From Telluria antibiotica (GTDB taxonomy: Bacteria; Pseudomonadota; Gammaproteobacteria; Burkholderiales; Burkholderiaceae_D), in contig NZ_JAAQOM010000010.1 of NCBI RefSeq assembly GCF_011682055.1, forward strand, positions 202,989-266,988: DNA of 64,000 bases. The letters run 5' to 3'. The notes under the pieces were generated by a model. That model saw nothing but the letters and a program-made list of their open reading frames with translations, was not told where the DNA came from and did no database searches. Positions 45,426 to 55,563 of this stretch are shown here, piece by piece. Position 1 is the stretch's first letter. Each line of letters begins with the position of its first letter. A program made the translations under genes and the position numbers.

Positions 45426-46688
45426 TTACGGGTGAGACAGGAAGGGCGCCAGCGCCTGGTCGGCCGCGGTCGGGTCGAGGGTGCGTGCCTGCAGCGCGTG
45501 CATGGCGATGGCGACGTCGTCCCGGCGGCCGCCGTCGTGCAGCAAGGCCCGGTTGTCGGCCATGGAGCGAAGCAGCTGGGTGGTCAGGCGGTCCAGCTGC
45601 GGACGGATGGTCTTGGCGAGGTCGGGCGCGTCGTCGAAGCGGCCGATGCCTTCCGCTTCCCAGCGGCGGTAGAGCGCGCGCTGCACCGTCTTGGACGCTT
45701 CGATCTGTGCGCGGAACACGCTGCGTACCCATGCCTCCGGCAGGCCCAGCGGGCCTCCCTGGCGCACCGCCGCTGCGATGACTTGCTCTTCGCGCGGCAG
45801 GTCTTCGATGGCGGCCTTCGCATTCCACTTGGCGCGCGCCACGTCCTGCGCCAGCAGCAGGCGCTGGTCGATCGCCTGGCGCAACGGCTCCAGTCCCCAC
45901 GGGAACGCAAGCCAGCGGTCCAGGCGCGCTTGCATGCCGCCGCCGTCCAGGCGCGGCCGCAGCCAGTGGTCGACATACGTCTTCAGCGCCGGATCGCGCG
46001 GCAGCAGGATGGCCTTGTCGATCGAGTCGAACGGCGCGTCCGGATGCACGGCGCACAGCTGTGGATGCAGGCGCTGCTGCAAACGGGTTTCGATGGCGTC
46101 GGTGATCATCAGGTCGGCCGCACCATCGACCAGCTGGCCGAAGATGGTCACGTTGTCCGGGTACACGGTCAGCTGTGCGTGCGGCGCGCGGGCGCGGGCG
46201 AAGCGTTCGTTGGTGCCGCCCGGATTGACGATCAGCCGCACCTCGGGGCGGTCGATCTGCGCCAGCGTCTGGAAGCGGGCGACGTTTTCACAGCGTGTGA
46301 TCGGCGTCTTGCCGTCGTGCAGATAGGGCACCGAAAACAGCGCCTGTTTTTGCCGCTCGGCCGTCACCGACACGCCGCTCAGTGCCACGTCGAACTTGTC
46401 CGCGTCCAGGTCGGCCATCAGCGTCGACCAGCTGGTCGGCACCAGTTGCAGCCGCACGCCGAGCGAGTGCGCCAGCTCGCCCGCCAGTTCCACGTCCATG
46501 CCGACGAATTCGCCGTCTGCGTACCTGTAGCTGAAGGGCTTGTAGTCGCCGGTCCCGCCCACGCGCAGCACGTCGCGCGCGGCGATGTCGTCGAGGCGGC
46601 TCGCGTGCGCCGGCGCCAGTGCGGTTGCCAGCAGGCTGGCCACGGCGACGGGTCGCAGCCAGATTCTGCAAAAGGTCAGTGCGCGCAT
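45426..46688 (-). CDS. Exported cyclohexadienyl dehydratase-chorismate mutase fusion
   Basis: 420 aa. A signal peptide ends near PAHA (residue 29). Residues 35-270 are a SBP_bac_3 fold with PheC signatures: VLRVGGTGDYKPFSYR, FDVALSGVSVTAERQ, YLHDGKTPITRCEN, VRLIVNPGGTNERFARA and DLMITDAIETRLQQ, which distinguish prephenate/arogenate dehydratases from transport proteins. Residues about 275-385 match exported AroQ-gamma chorismate mutases (LRQAIDQRLLLAQDVARAKW, EIASK-type QIEASKTVQRALYRRW). Both steps from chorismate to phenylpyruvate would occur in the periplasm. I recall similar fusions from other Oxalobacteraceae. Transcribed alone. Confidence 0.85.
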   Translation of the reverse strand: MRALTFCRIWLRPVAVASLLATALAPAHASRLDDIAARDVLRVGGTGDYKPFSYRYADGEFVGMDVELAGELAHSLGVRLQLVPTSWSTLMADLDADKFDVALSGVSVTAERQKQALFSVPYLHDGKTPITRCENVARFQTLAQIDRPEVRLIVNPGGTNERFARARAPHAQLTVYPDNVTIFGQLVDGAADLMITDAIETRLQQRLHPQLCAVHPDAPFDSIDKAILLPRDPALKTYVDHWLRPRLDGGGMQARLDRWLAFPWGLEPLRQAIDQRLLLAQDVARAKWNAKAAIEDLPREEQVIAAAVRQGGPLGLPEAWVRSVFRAQIEASKTVQRALYRRWEAEGIGRFDDAPDLAKTIRPQLDRLTTQLLRSMADNRALLHDGGRRDDVAIAMHALQARTLDPTAADQALAPFLSHP

Positions 46689-46783
46689 GTGTTCCCTTCG
46701 TCTGTCGATAGCGGCGGGAGCGTAGGATACGAGAGGGTGCCTGTCAAGCAGGCCGGCAATAGCGGAGGGTGCGAAAAGGGGAG

Positions 46784-46860
46784 TGGTCGGGGTGAGAGGA
46801 TTCGAACCTCCGGCCTCTACGTCCCGAACGTAGCGCTCTACCGGGCTAAGCTACACCCCG
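46784..46860 (-). tRNA. tRNA-Pro(CGG), copy 1
   Basis: 77 nt on the minus strand including an encoded CCA (46784-46786). Acceptor stem CGGGGTG/CACCCCG with discriminator A, D-arm with GCCCGGTAGAGC, anticodon stem CTACG/CGTAG with loop TTCGGGA (anticodon CGG), and T-arm GGAGGTTCGAATCCTCT. It reads CCG codons, common in this GC-rich genome. Confidence 0.95.
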
Positions 46861-46892
46861 ACTGGTATGGGTACTTCTGAGGGAGAAAAACA

Positions 46893-46971
<79 letters not shown>

Positions 46972-47023
46972 ACTGTTTGAGACTTCGTCACCGAAATCTC
47001 GGGAAGGCATTACTATAGTTGTC

Positions 47024-48013
47024 TCAATGGTTTCTGTCAACAGCGAAGGCGCATAACTGCAGCAGGCTGGCCTTGTATTCGCTGTCCGGCAAGTCGGCGA
47101 TCGACGCTGCCGCGCGGTGTGCCGCGGCCTCCGCTTCGCGGCGCGTATAGTCCAGCGCGCCGCTGTTCGTGACGGCCGCCAGCACGGCATCAAAATGGGT
47201 TTCGTCGCCCTGTTCGATGCAGGTGCGGATCAGTTCGCGCTGTTCCGGCGTGCCATTTTCCATCACGTAAATCAGCGGCAACGTGGGCTTGCCTTCGCGC
47301 AGGTCGTCGCCCACGTTCTTGCCGATCTCGGCGGCGTCGCCCGCGTAGTCGAGCACGTCGTCGATGAGCTGGAACGCCGTGCCCAGCGAGCGGCCGTATT
47401 CGCCGGCCGCGTCGATCTGCGCGTCGTTCGCGCCGGCCACGAGGGCGCCCAGCTGCGCGGCGGCCTCGAACAGCTTCGCCGTCTTGGAGCGGATCACGCG
47501 CAGGTAGCTGTCCTGCGTGACGTCCGGATCGTGCATGTTCAAGAGCTGCAGCACTTCGCCTTCCGCGATGACGGTCGTGGCGCGCGACAGGATCTGCATG
47601 ATCCGCATGTTGTCCAGGCTCGTCATCATCTCGAACGAGCGCGAATACAGGTAGTCGCCGACGAGCACGGAGGCCGCGTTGCCGAACATGGCGTTCGCGG
47701 TCTGGCGGCCGCGGCGCATCGACGATTCGTCGACGACGTCGTCGTGCAGCAGGGTGGCCGTGTGGATGAATTCGACGACGGCCGCCAGCTCGTGGTGGCC
47801 CGTGCCCTTGTAGCCGTAGGCGTTCGCCAGCAGCAGCACGAGCACAGGACGGATCCGCTTGCCGCCGGCGCTGATGATGTACTCGGCGATCTGGTTCACC
47901 AGCGCGACTTCGGACTGCAACCGCTCGCGGATCACCGTGTTGACGGCCTCCATGTCGGCTGCGATCGTGCGGGTGATGGGGTTCTGTTGTGCGTTTTGGG
48001 TAGCGGCGGACAA
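47024..48013 (-). CDS. ispB: Octaprenyl diphosphate synthase
   Basis: 329 aa trans-prenyltransferase for the ubiquinone side chain. First aspartate-rich motif in LLHDDVVDESSMRRG, second in FQLIDDVLDYAGDA; substrate-binding GGKRIRPVLVLLLANAYG. The frame is open upstream to 48253, but that would run through the rplU promoter region. I chose the TTG at 48013 (LSAATQNAQQNPITR), which has AGCAGG six bases before it and gives the usual length. A TATAAT on the minus strand at 48065-48060 could be its -10 element. It is divergent from rplU, the common beta-proteobacterial order. Confidence 0.9.
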   Translation of the reverse strand: MSAATQNAQQNPITRTIAADMEAVNTVIRERLQSEVALVNQIAEYIISAGGKRIRPVLVLLLANAYGYKGTGHHELAAVVEFIHTATLLHDDVVDESSMRRGRQTANAMFGNAASVLVGDYLYSRSFEMMTSLDNMRIMQILSRATTVIAEGEVLQLLNMHDPDVTQDSYLRVIRSKTAKLFEAAAQLGALVAGANDAQIDAAGEYGRSLGTAFQLIDDVLDYAGDAAEIGKNVGDDLREGKPTLPLIYVMENGTPEQRELIRTCIEQGDETHFDAVLAAVTNSGALDYTRREAEAAAHRAAASIADLPDSEYKASLLQLCAFAVDRNH

Positions 48014-48158
48014 GGCGGACCTGCTGACGTTGGATGCGGATAGGTTTTGTTGAGTCGCGATTATACGACATGCAATCAATTCCCGCCCCCAAATCCCGAC
48101 CCTTTTCCAGTGGCGCCAGAGGCCAGGCGGCAAGGCCTGCCGCGCCACCACAACCGTT

Positions 48159-48187
48159 TTGACGCTGCGCACCATTCCATGTATAAT
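48159..48187 (+). promoter_or_regulatory. Sigma-70 promoter of rplU-rpmA
   Basis: TTGACG (48159-48164) and a perfect TATAAT (48182-48187) are separated by exactly 17 bases. The start near 48194 leaves a 5' leader of about 75 bases before rplU. It is the best housekeeping promoter in the window. Confidence 0.85.
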
Positions 48188-48267
48188 CCTCTGTTCCCCG
48201 AATCCCCGGCTGTTTACCTCGCCTGGATGCAGGGAATATTTCTTAACAATCAATGAGGTTTCAAATC

Positions 48268-48579
48268 ATGTACGCGGTCATAAAAACCGGTGGCAAGCAA
48301 TATAAAGTTGTCGCTGGCGAAAAACTCAAAGTAGAACAGATACCGGCAGACATTGGTTCCGAACTCACTATCGATCAGGTTCTCGCCGTCGGCGAGGGCG
48401 AGAGCATCAAGTTTGGTGCTCCGCTGGTGGAAGGTGCTTCGGTTCGCGTGACTGTTGTGTCGCATGGTCGTCACGACAAAGTGCGCATTTTCAAGATGCG
48501 TCGTCGTAAGCACTACCAGAAGCGTCAGGGCCATCGCCAGAACTACACCGAAATCCAAGTGGTTGCGATCAACGGCTAA
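48268..48579 (+). CDS. rplU: 50S ribosomal protein L21
   Basis: 103 aa, full length. [20 protein letters not shown] and the C-terminal [20 protein letters not shown] are diagnostic of bL21. The ATG at 48268 is the family start; the ATG at 48253 in the same frame would add five residues. First gene of the rplU-rpmA-obg block. Confidence 0.98.
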   Translation: MYAVIKTGGKQYKVVAGEKLKVEQIPADIGSELTIDQVLAVGEGESIKFGAPLVEGASVRVTVVSHGRHDKVRIFKMRRRKHYQKRQGHRQNYTEIQVVAING

Positions 48580-48620
48580 TCGCCGCGCGTCCCTTCTTCA
48601 GTCATCAAGGAGCATTTGAA

Positions 48621-48893
48621 ATGGCACACAAAAAAGGCGGCGGCACTACGCGAAACGGCCGTGACTCAGAAAGCAAACGCCTCGGCGTGAAAGTCTACGG
48701 CGGCCAGTCGATCAACGCAGGCGGCATCATCATGCGCCAGCGCGGCACCACGATCCGTCCTGGTACCAACGTCGGCCTCGGCAAGGACCACACCCTGTTC
48801 GCCCTGGTGAACGGCACGGTCAAGTTCGTCAAGCAAGGCGTCGGTTCCAAGCAGTACGTGACCGTCATCGCTGCAGAAGCGGCAGCCGCTTAA
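48621..48893 (+). CDS. rpmA: 50S ribosomal protein L27
   Basis: 90 aa. [20 protein letters not shown] and [20 protein letters not shown] are diagnostic of bL27; the N-terminus is of the proteobacterial, unprocessed type. Ribosome site AAGGAG. A terminator follows, separating it partly from obg. Confidence 0.98.
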   Translation: MAHKKGGGTTRNGRDSESKRLGVKVYGGQSINAGGIIMRQRGTTIRPGTNVGLGKDHTLFALVNGTVKFVKQGVGSKQYVTVIAAEAAAA

Positions 48894-48968
48894 ATCAGGC
48901 GGCAGCGGGATCGCGCCACGGCGAGATCCCGCGCAGTAAGGCGTCCAGCCTTGCAATCGATAGGCTCT

Positions 48969-48989
48969 GCCCTCCGGTAGGGCCTTTTT
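48969..48989 (+). terminator. Terminator after rpmA
   Basis: GCCCT (48969-48973) pairs with AGGGC (48979-48983) around CCGGT, followed by CTTTTTAATTTT. The stem is short but the U-tract is good. It probably reduces transcription into obg. Confidence 0.62.
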
Positions 48990-48991
48990 AA

Positions 48992-50212
<1,221 letters not shown>

Positions 50213-50215
50213 GCG

Positions 50216-50656
50216 TTGGCAGTCTCCTTCGCCCACATCGCCAATTCGGCCCTGCGCGCGCGCCTGCGCGGCCGGCTGCTGTCGGTGGCCGCCACCGCGC
50301 AGTCGCTGGCCGCGCTCGCGGCGCTGCTGAATCCCGACCGCGTGGCGGATGCGATGGGACTGTTCCTCGTGGGCGTGAACGGCTACAGCCAGTTCTACGC
50401 CCTTTACGTCGGAGTGCGCCTCGCCACCGCGGGGCTGGCTCTGCTGGCAGCCAGGCAGGGCGACCAGCCCATCCTCGGCGACCTCGCCGCATTGTCCATC
50501 CTGGCGCAGCCGCTCGGCCGCTTCGTCGCGGCCTTCGCGATCGGCCTGCCCCAGGGCTTATTGTTCGTCGTCAGCGGGATCGAGCTGGCGGTCGGCCTGG
50601 CGCTGATCGGCCTGCGCCCGCGAGGACGCTTCCTGTCTATCCGACCGTCGCCATGA
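50216..50656 (+). CDS. DUF4345-like small membrane protein
   Basis: 146 aa from TTG at 50216, three bases after the obg stop. Four hydrophobic helices (around [78 protein letters not shown]) with the AMGLFL...[14 protein letters not shown] layout of DUF4345. The TTG has no strong ribosome site; translation may depend on obg. The end overlaps the proB start by four bases. Function unknown. Confidence 0.72.
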   Translation: MAVSFAHIANSALRARLRGRLLSVAATAQSLAALAALLNPDRVADAMGLFLVGVNGYSQFYALYVGVRLATAGLALLAARQGDQPILGDLAALSILAQPLGRFVAAFAIGLPQGLLFVVSGIELAVGLALIGLRPRGRFLSIRPSP

Positions 50657-51771
50657 ATTCCGTCCTCCAGTCATCCAGCCGCATCATCGTCAAGGTCGGC
50701 TCCTCGCTCGTCACCAACGAAGGCCGCGGCCTCGACCACGACGCCATCGCGCGCTGGGCCGCGCAGATCTCGTCGCTCCGCTCGCTCGGCAAGGAAGTCG
50801 TGCTCGTGTCGTCGGGCGCCATCGCCGAAGGCATGCTGCGCCTGGGCTTCACGTCGCGCCCGACCGACATCCACGAACTGCAGGCCTGCGCCGCCTGCGG
50901 CCAGATGGGCCTCGCGCAGATCTACGAAACGAGCTTCCGCAGCCACGGCGTCAAAACGGCGCAGGTGCTGCTCACGCACGCCGACCTCGCCGACCGCGAA
51001 CGCTACCTGAACGCGCGCTCCACGCTCACCACCTTGCTGGGCCTCGGCGTCGTCCCGATCATCAACGAGAACGACACCGTCGTCACCGACGAGATCAAGT
51101 TCGGCGACAACGACACGCTGGGCGCGCTCGTCGCGAACCTGATCGAGGCGGACGTCCTCGTGATCCTGACGGACCAGAAGGGCCTGTATTCGGCCGATCC
51201 GCGCAAGGACCCGGCCGCACGCCTGATCGAAGAGGCGCAGGCCGGCGACACGTCGCTCGAAGCGATGGCCGGCGGCGCCGGCAGCAGCATCGGCCGCGGC
51301 GGCATGCTGACGAAGGTCTTGGCCGCGAAGCGCGCAGCGCGCTCCGGTGCCCACACGGTGATCGCCTGGGGCCGCGAAGACAACGTCCTCACGCGCCTCG
51401 CGCACGGCGAAGCGATCGGCACGCAGCTGACGGCACCGACCGCGCGCCTGACGGCACGCCGCCAGTGGATGGTCGACCACCTGCACACGGTTGGGCAGCT
51501 CGTGCTGGACGCCGGCGCCGTGCAGAAGCTGGCGAAGGAAGGCAAGTCGCTGCTGCCGATCGGCGTCACCGCGGTGCGCGGCGAATTCGGGCGCGGCGCC
51601 CTCGTGGGCTGCGTGGACGAAGCGGGCCACGAGATCGCGCGCGGCCTCACCAACTACACGAGCGGCGAAGTCAAACGCATCATGCGCCACGCGTCCAGCG
51701 AGATCGAAGGCATCCTCGGCTACGTCGAGGCGCCCGAGCTCGTGCACCGGGATAACCTCGTCCTGCTCTGA
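50653..51771 (+). CDS. proB: Glutamate 5-kinase
   Basis: 372 aa, first enzyme of proline synthesis. Amino acid kinase domain: [49 protein letters not shown] and [21 protein letters not shown]-terminal PUA domain (about 280-372) includes [22 protein letters not shown] at 50653 overlaps the preceding gene by four bases. obg-proB adjacency is common in the Burkholderiales. Confidence 0.96.
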   Translation: MNSVLQSSSRIIVKVGSSLVTNEGRGLDHDAIARWAAQISSLRSLGKEVVLVSSGAIAEGMLRLGFTSRPTDIHELQACAACGQMGLAQIYETSFRSHGVKTAQVLLTHADLADRERYLNARSTLTTLLGLGVVPIINENDTVVTDEIKFGDNDTLGALVANLIEADVLVILTDQKGLYSADPRKDPAARLIEEAQAGDTSLEAMAGGAGSSIGRGGMLTKVLAAKRAARSGAHTVIAWGREDNVLTRLAHGEAIGTQLTAPTARLTARRQWMVDHLHTVGQLVLDAGAVQKLAKEGKSLLPIGVTAVRGEFGRGALVGCVDEAGHEIARGLTNYTSGEVKRIMRHASSEIEGILGYVEAPELVHRDNLVLL

Positions 51772-51780
51772 TGTTCTCCG

Positions 51781-51799
51781 GGCCGACGTTCAGTCGGCC
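51781..51799. terminator. Hairpin between proB and the convergent lipoprotein gene
   Basis: GGCCGAC (51781-51787) pairs with GTCGGCC (51793-51799) around a five-base loop containing the lipoprotein gene stop. No long T-tract. It could act on both converging transcripts. Confidence 0.4.
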
Positions 51800-52332
51800 T
51801 TCAGCAGGCGCGCATCGGCGACGGTGACATTTTCACGGACGCGACGGATCGTGATGCGCAGCGCGGCGACGTCGCGCTCGCCCGTCGCGAACCGTTGCGC
51901 CACTTTCACGAATTCGCAGTCGGTCGGGGCGCCCGCCGGTGCGCCCGTCGAGGCCTCGGTCCACGTGCCCGCGGCGTCGCGGGTTTCCACTTTCTCCAGG
52001 TTCTGCAGGGCGGTCGCATTCAACGCGACGCCGAAGGCACGGCTCCGGACGGGGGACTCGAACGTGAAAACGTACGTGTAGGCACTGCCCGGCGCGCCCG
52101 CCGCAGTGCGCGACTCGATCCACTGGCCCGGTGCGCCGGCGGTATCGCCGACCGCGCACCGGGCAGGCAGCGCTGCGAGCTTGGTGCCGACGACCTGCAG
52201 TTCGCGCCGTGCGTTCTCGAGGGTTTGCTCGGTGTCCGACCTGCGGTTGCAGGCCGACAGCGCGGCGCAGGCGCCGAACAGTGCGATCAGGACGACCGGG
52301 AGCGCGACGGCGCGCGGGACGGAACGGGGCAT
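51790..52332 (-). CDS. Lipoprotein of unknown function
   Basis: 180 aa from ATG at 52332. The signal peptide ends in the lipobox LSAC (VVLIALFGACAALSACNRR). The mature part has a short coiled segment (TEQTLENARRELQVVGTKLA) and a beta-rich remainder that resembles a discoidin-like strand pattern (AYTYVFTFESPVRSRAFGVA, TITRRVRENV-type ending). I do not recognise the family. The frame extends upstream to 52380, but the signal begins at 52332. Confidence 0.68.
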   Translation of the reverse strand: MPRSVPRAVALPVVLIALFGACAALSACNRRSDTEQTLENARRELQVVGTKLAALPARCAVGDTAGAPGQWIESRTAAGAPGSAYTYVFTFESPVRSRAFGVALNATALQNLEKVETRDAAGTWTEASTGAPAGAPTDCEFVKVAQRFATGERDVAALRITIRRVRENVTVADARLLKAD

Positions 52333-52434
52333 GGCATCTCGCTGTGATGGTTGGTCGGTCGTGACTGTAGCACGCCCCATGCCGCAATAAATACGCGCAT
52401 TCTCACCGCGGCGGCAGGTGCATGGTGCGATTCT

Positions 52435-52842
52435 TCAGGTTGGATTGTCGGGCGGCGCATCATGGCACACCACGCACAGCTTGTTGCCGTCCGGGTCGCG
52501 CACATAGGCCCCGTAGTAATGGGCGTGGTACTCCGGGCGCAGCGCCGGCGCCCCTGCGTCGCTGCCGCCGTGCGCCAGCGCGAGGGCGTGGGCCAGGTCG
52601 ACGGCCGCGCGGTCGGGGGCGAGGAAGGCCGTCATCTGGCCGTTGCCCGGCGCCTGGGGCGCGCCGTCGTACGGGGCGCCGATCAGGAACAGCGGACGCG
52701 CCTGGCCCGGCACCTCCCAGCCGGCCCACGGGCGCGACCGGTCACAGAAGCGCTGCTCCATGCCGAGCGCCGCCATCAGCGGTCCGTAGAACGCGAGCGC
52801 CCGGTCGAAATCGGTAATGCCGATGAATACGTGGGAATACAT
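52435..52842 (-). CDS. VOC-family (glyoxalase-fold) protein
   Basis: 135 aa, one vicinal oxygen chelate module pair. MYSHVFIGITDFDRALAFYG at the N-terminus and YYGAYVRDPDGNKLCVVCHD at the C-terminus, where H4, H107-type and E/C positions could bind a metal. Such proteins include lactoylglutathione lyase-like and resistance enzymes; the substrate is not evident. It stands alone upstream of an AT-rich region. Confidence 0.85.
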   Translation of the reverse strand: MYSHVFIGITDFDRALAFYGPLMAALGMEQRFCDRSRPWAGWEVPGQARPLFLIGAPYDGAPQAPGNGQMTAFLAPDRAAVDLAHALALAHGGSDAGAPALRPEYHAHYYGAYVRDPDGNKLCVVCHDAPPDNPT

Positions 52843-52891
52843 CGTCGTCGCCTCCGCTATGTGTCGTCGGAAATTTTATAACGTTTTAGCA

Positions 52892-52956
52892 ATATTCCTT
52901 TTTGTGGTATCCATATATTCCATGGCGTGGTAGTAAAAATTGCCATTAAAAGGAAT
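52892..52956. repeat. Inverted repeat in the AT-rich region before exbB
   Basis: TATTCCTTTT at 52892-52901 and AAAAGGAATA at 52947-52956 are perfect 10-base inverted arms around 45 bases. The surrounding 52865-52990 is markedly AT-rich for this window. The position, between the VOC gene and the ExbB-like gene, suits a regulator or promoter region. A TTGTCA ... TGCTACATT pair near 52962-52992 could be a weak promoter. Confidence 0.4.
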
Positions 52957-53028
52957 AAGCCATTGTCATTTTGCGAATTTCTTGTGCTACATTGACGAGC
53001 ACTAACACGTTTCCACGAGAGGAAGACG

Positions 53029-53730
53029 ATGTCCCGACTTTCACGCTTCGGCCTGCTTTGCCTGACCCTGTCCACATTGCCGGCCCATGCCCAGGACCTG
53101 CATCTCGGTGCCGAACTGGCCCACGGCGGCGTGGGCATCGTCGCGATCGGCTTGCTGTCCGTGCTGGCGCTGGCGGTGACGCTCGAACGGCTCGTGAACT
53201 TGCGGCTGGCGAAGGTGGCGCCGCCCGCCCTGGCCGAGGAGGCGGAAAACCTGTGGCGCACCGGGCGCTTCGACCAGTTGCGCGCACGTGTGGCGGACGG
53301 CGACAGCAGCCTCGCGCGCATCCTCGGCTGGATGGTCGAGCAGCGCCACCTGCCCGCCGAGAAACTGGCCGTACGCGTGGCCGAGATGGCGGGCGTCGAA
53401 TTGCGCCTGCAACAGCACAAGGCGTATGCGCTGAACGTCGTGGCGACCGTCGCGCCCATCGTCGGCCTGCTGGGCACCGTCGTCGGCATGATCGAATCGT
53501 TCCACGTGATCGCCTTCAACGGCATGGGCGATCCGACCTTGCTGGCGGGCGGCATCTCGAAAGCCCTCGTCAACACGGCGGCCGGCCTGTCGGTGGCGCT
53601 GCCGTCGCTGGCCATGCACCACGTCTTCCGCAATCGCATGGTCGGCATCGGCATTGCGCTGGAGCGCCAGCTGAACCGCGTGCTGGACGGCATGCCGGCG
53701 CGCACCCTGGAGGTCGTCCATGCGCATTGA
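53029..53730 (+). CDS. MotA/TolQ/ExbB proton channel protein
   Basis: 233 aa. N-terminal signal-like segment (residues 1-22), then three membrane helices (GIVAIGLLSVLALAVTLERL; ALNVVATVAPIVGLLGTVVG; ALVNTAAGLSVALPSLAMHH). The central ATVAPIVGLLGTVVGMIESF and NTAAGLSVALPSL are the proton-channel signature. With ExbD it forms the motor that energises a periplasm-spanning partner. Ribosome site GAGGAAG. Its stop overlaps the ExbD gene by 11 bases. Confidence 0.9.
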   Translation: MSRLSRFGLLCLTLSTLPAHAQDLHLGAELAHGGVGIVAIGLLSVLALAVTLERLVNLRLAKVAPPALAEEAENLWRTGRFDQLRARVADGDSSLARILGWMVEQRHLPAEKLAVRVAEMAGVELRLQQHKAYALNVVATVAPIVGLLGTVVGMIESFHVIAFNGMGDPTLLAGGISKALVNTAAGLSVALPSLAMHHVFRNRMVGIGIALERQLNRVLDGMPARTLEVVHAH

Positions 53731-54139
53731 TCTCGGTGACGACGAGCAGCCGGAAATCGGCCTGATCGCGCTGATCGATTGCATCTTCTTCCTGCTGATG
53801 TACTTCATGGTGGCGACGTCGTTCCGGCACCCGGACGGCGAGAAGCCGGAGAAGGACATGCCCATCGTGCTGCCGACGTCGCAGGTCACCCTCGACCGCG
53901 CGATGGCGAGCCCGGCGCCGCTCGTCATCGGCGTGGACGTCAAGGGTGCGCTCTACGTCGACCGCAAGGAAGTGTCCACGCAGGCGTTGCACGACCTGCT
54001 CAAGCGCGAAGCGGCGCGCGACCCGGCGCGTCCGGTGCGCATCGACGGCGACCAGTCCACGCGCTACCAGGACATCGTGCACGTGCTCGAGCTGTGCCAG
54101 TTCGAGGGCCTCACCCACGTGTCGATGCACACGCGTTGA
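53720..54139 (+). CDS. ExbD/TolR-family biopolymer transport protein
   Basis: 139 aa. One N-terminal membrane helix with the essential aspartate D20 (IALIDCIFFLLMYFMVATSF), then a periplasmic domain ending QDIVHVLELCQFEGLTHVSM, as in ExbD/TolR. It overlaps the ExbB gene and is followed after two bases by the large third gene, so the three are one unit. Confidence 0.9.
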   Translation: MRIDLGDDEQPEIGLIALIDCIFFLLMYFMVATSFRHPDGEKPEKDMPIVLPTSQVTLDRAMASPAPLVIGVDVKGALYVDRKEVSTQALHDLLKREAARDPARPVRIDGDQSTRYQDIVHVLELCQFEGLTHVSMHTR

Positions 54140-54141
54140 CG

Positions 54142-55557
54142 ATGGTCCTCGACGACGCCCCGGCTCCCCGCACGCCGCTGCTCGCGCACGTGCGGCGGCA
54201 TCCGTTCCTGCTCTCGTCGATCGTGCTGCATGCGGTGCCGCTCGCCGTGCTGCTCCACCTGGGCAGCCGGCACATCGAACATGTGCGTCTCGAGCGGCAG
54301 CAACGGCAGGTCGAAGCGGGCGCGCGCCTGACGGCACAGGCCCGCCTCGACAAGCGCGTGCACGACATGGAGCGGATCAAGTCGCTGCTCGAACAAAGCG
54401 CGGCCGCGCATCCCGCGCCGGGCAAGGAGGACGAGGTGCAATTCAGCGCGCAGCCGAAAGCGCCGGGCGAGTTGCTGAAACAGGCGAAGGAATTGTCGCG
54501 CAAGATCGATGCACTGGAGCGCGACGCGAAGGCCGAACGGCTGGCGCAACTGCTCGACATCCCGAAGGACAAGGCGCTGGAACAGATCGCGACGGCGCCC
54601 GCGGCAGACGAGCCGCCCGCGCCTGAACCGAAGGATGCCGCCGACCCGGCCGCCCAGATCGAGAAGCTCGAAGCGAAGGCGCGCGACGTGCTGGAACAGC
54701 GCCGCCAGCAGCTGGAACAGCAGCAGAACGGCGTGCAGGTCGCGGCGGGCGTAGCGGGGGCGGCGCAGCGCGGTGTCGGCAAAGGCAACGGCAACCCCAA
54801 TGGCAATCCCGATGGCCGCGGCAAGCTTGGAAAAGGCATCGGGAACGGGACCGCCAGCGGCGCGGGCACCATCATGCTGGACCGGATCGCCGCATTCAAA
54901 AATCCCGACCTGCCGGACCGCGTGACGAAGGCCTACGCCGGCGACGGCCTGCGTCCCTTCCTGGACGACGGCGTCGGCCACGTTCCCGAGGTCGACGCGG
55001 CCACCATGGTCAAGGGCGCGGGCCGGATCATCGGTCCCGGCGGCACGTACGCGAACCGCGTCTGGGTCAACCGCTGGTACGTGATCGGGCCATTCGATGG
55101 CCGCCACGGCGCAGGGCTGTTCGCCAACTACCGCCATCCGCCCGAGCAGGGCGTCGTGCTGGACGCCGCCTACCGCGGCAAGGGCGGGCGCCTCGTCTCA
55201 TGGGATTACGTCGACATGGCGCGCTATCCGTTGATGCCGCCCGTGCACGCCGAAGACGCCGTGTACTACGGCTATACGGAGCTGATGATGGACGCGGACC
55301 GCGACCTGACGATCTGGGTCGGCGCCGACGACGATGCGCAGCTGTGGCTCAACGACAGGCTGGTCTGGGCAGGCGGGAACGTCCACAAGGACTGGTTCTT
55401 CAACCAGGTCTACGAGACGCGGAATACCTTCGTGCGCGACTACAACCTGAGTGAAGGGAAGCGCACGGTGCACTTCCGGAAGGGCCGCAACAAGCTGTTC
55501 TTCAAGCTGTCGAACGGGCCGACGCGGATATTCTTTTCGCTGGTCCTGACGAAGTGA
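54142..55557 (+). CDS. Membrane-anchored coiled-coil protein with PA14/NPCBM-like domain, TonB-like partner
   Basis: 471 aa. One N-terminal membrane helix (residues 21-41, LLSSIVLHAVPLAVLLHL), like TonB and TolA. Long charged helices follow (about 45-210, with ERQQRQVEAGARL and LEQRRQQLEQQQNG), then a Gly/Asn-rich flexible linker (about 212-238). The C-terminal ~190 residues contain NRWYVIGPFDGRHGAGLFAN, GGRLVSWDYVD and LTIWVGADDDAQLWLND, resembling galactose-binding-like beta-sandwich domains of envelope proteins. No TonB C-terminal fold (YP...A) is seen. It probably transmits ExbBD energy across the periplasm; the function is otherwise unknown. Confidence 0.78.
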   Translation: MVLDDAPAPRTPLLAHVRRHPFLLSSIVLHAVPLAVLLHLGSRHIEHVRLERQQRQVEAGARLTAQARLDKRVHDMERIKSLLEQSAAAHPAPGKEDEVQFSAQPKAPGELLKQAKELSRKIDALERDAKAERLAQLLDIPKDKALEQIATAPAADEPPAPEPKDAADPAAQIEKLEAKARDVLEQRRQQLEQQQNGVQVAAGVAGAAQRGVGKGNGNPNGNPDGRGKLGKGIGNGTASGAGTIMLDRIAAFKNPDLPDRVTKAYAGDGLRPFLDDGVGHVPEVDAATMVKGAGRIIGPGGTYANRVWVNRWYVIGPFDGRHGAGLFANYRHPPEQGVVLDAAYRGKGGRLVSWDYVDMARYPLMPPVHAEDAVYYGYTELMMDADRDLTIWVGADDDAQLWLNDRLVWAGGNVHKDWFFNQVYETRNTFVRDYNLSEGKRTVHFRKGRNKLFFKLSNGPTRIFFSLVLTK

Positions 55558-55563
55558 CGGGCG

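Noticed and set aside
48014..48253. N-terminal extension of ispB to the ATG at 48253
   Set aside because: It would cover the rplU promoter and adds 80 residues not seen in prenyl synthases; a TATAAT at 48060-48065 lies inside it.
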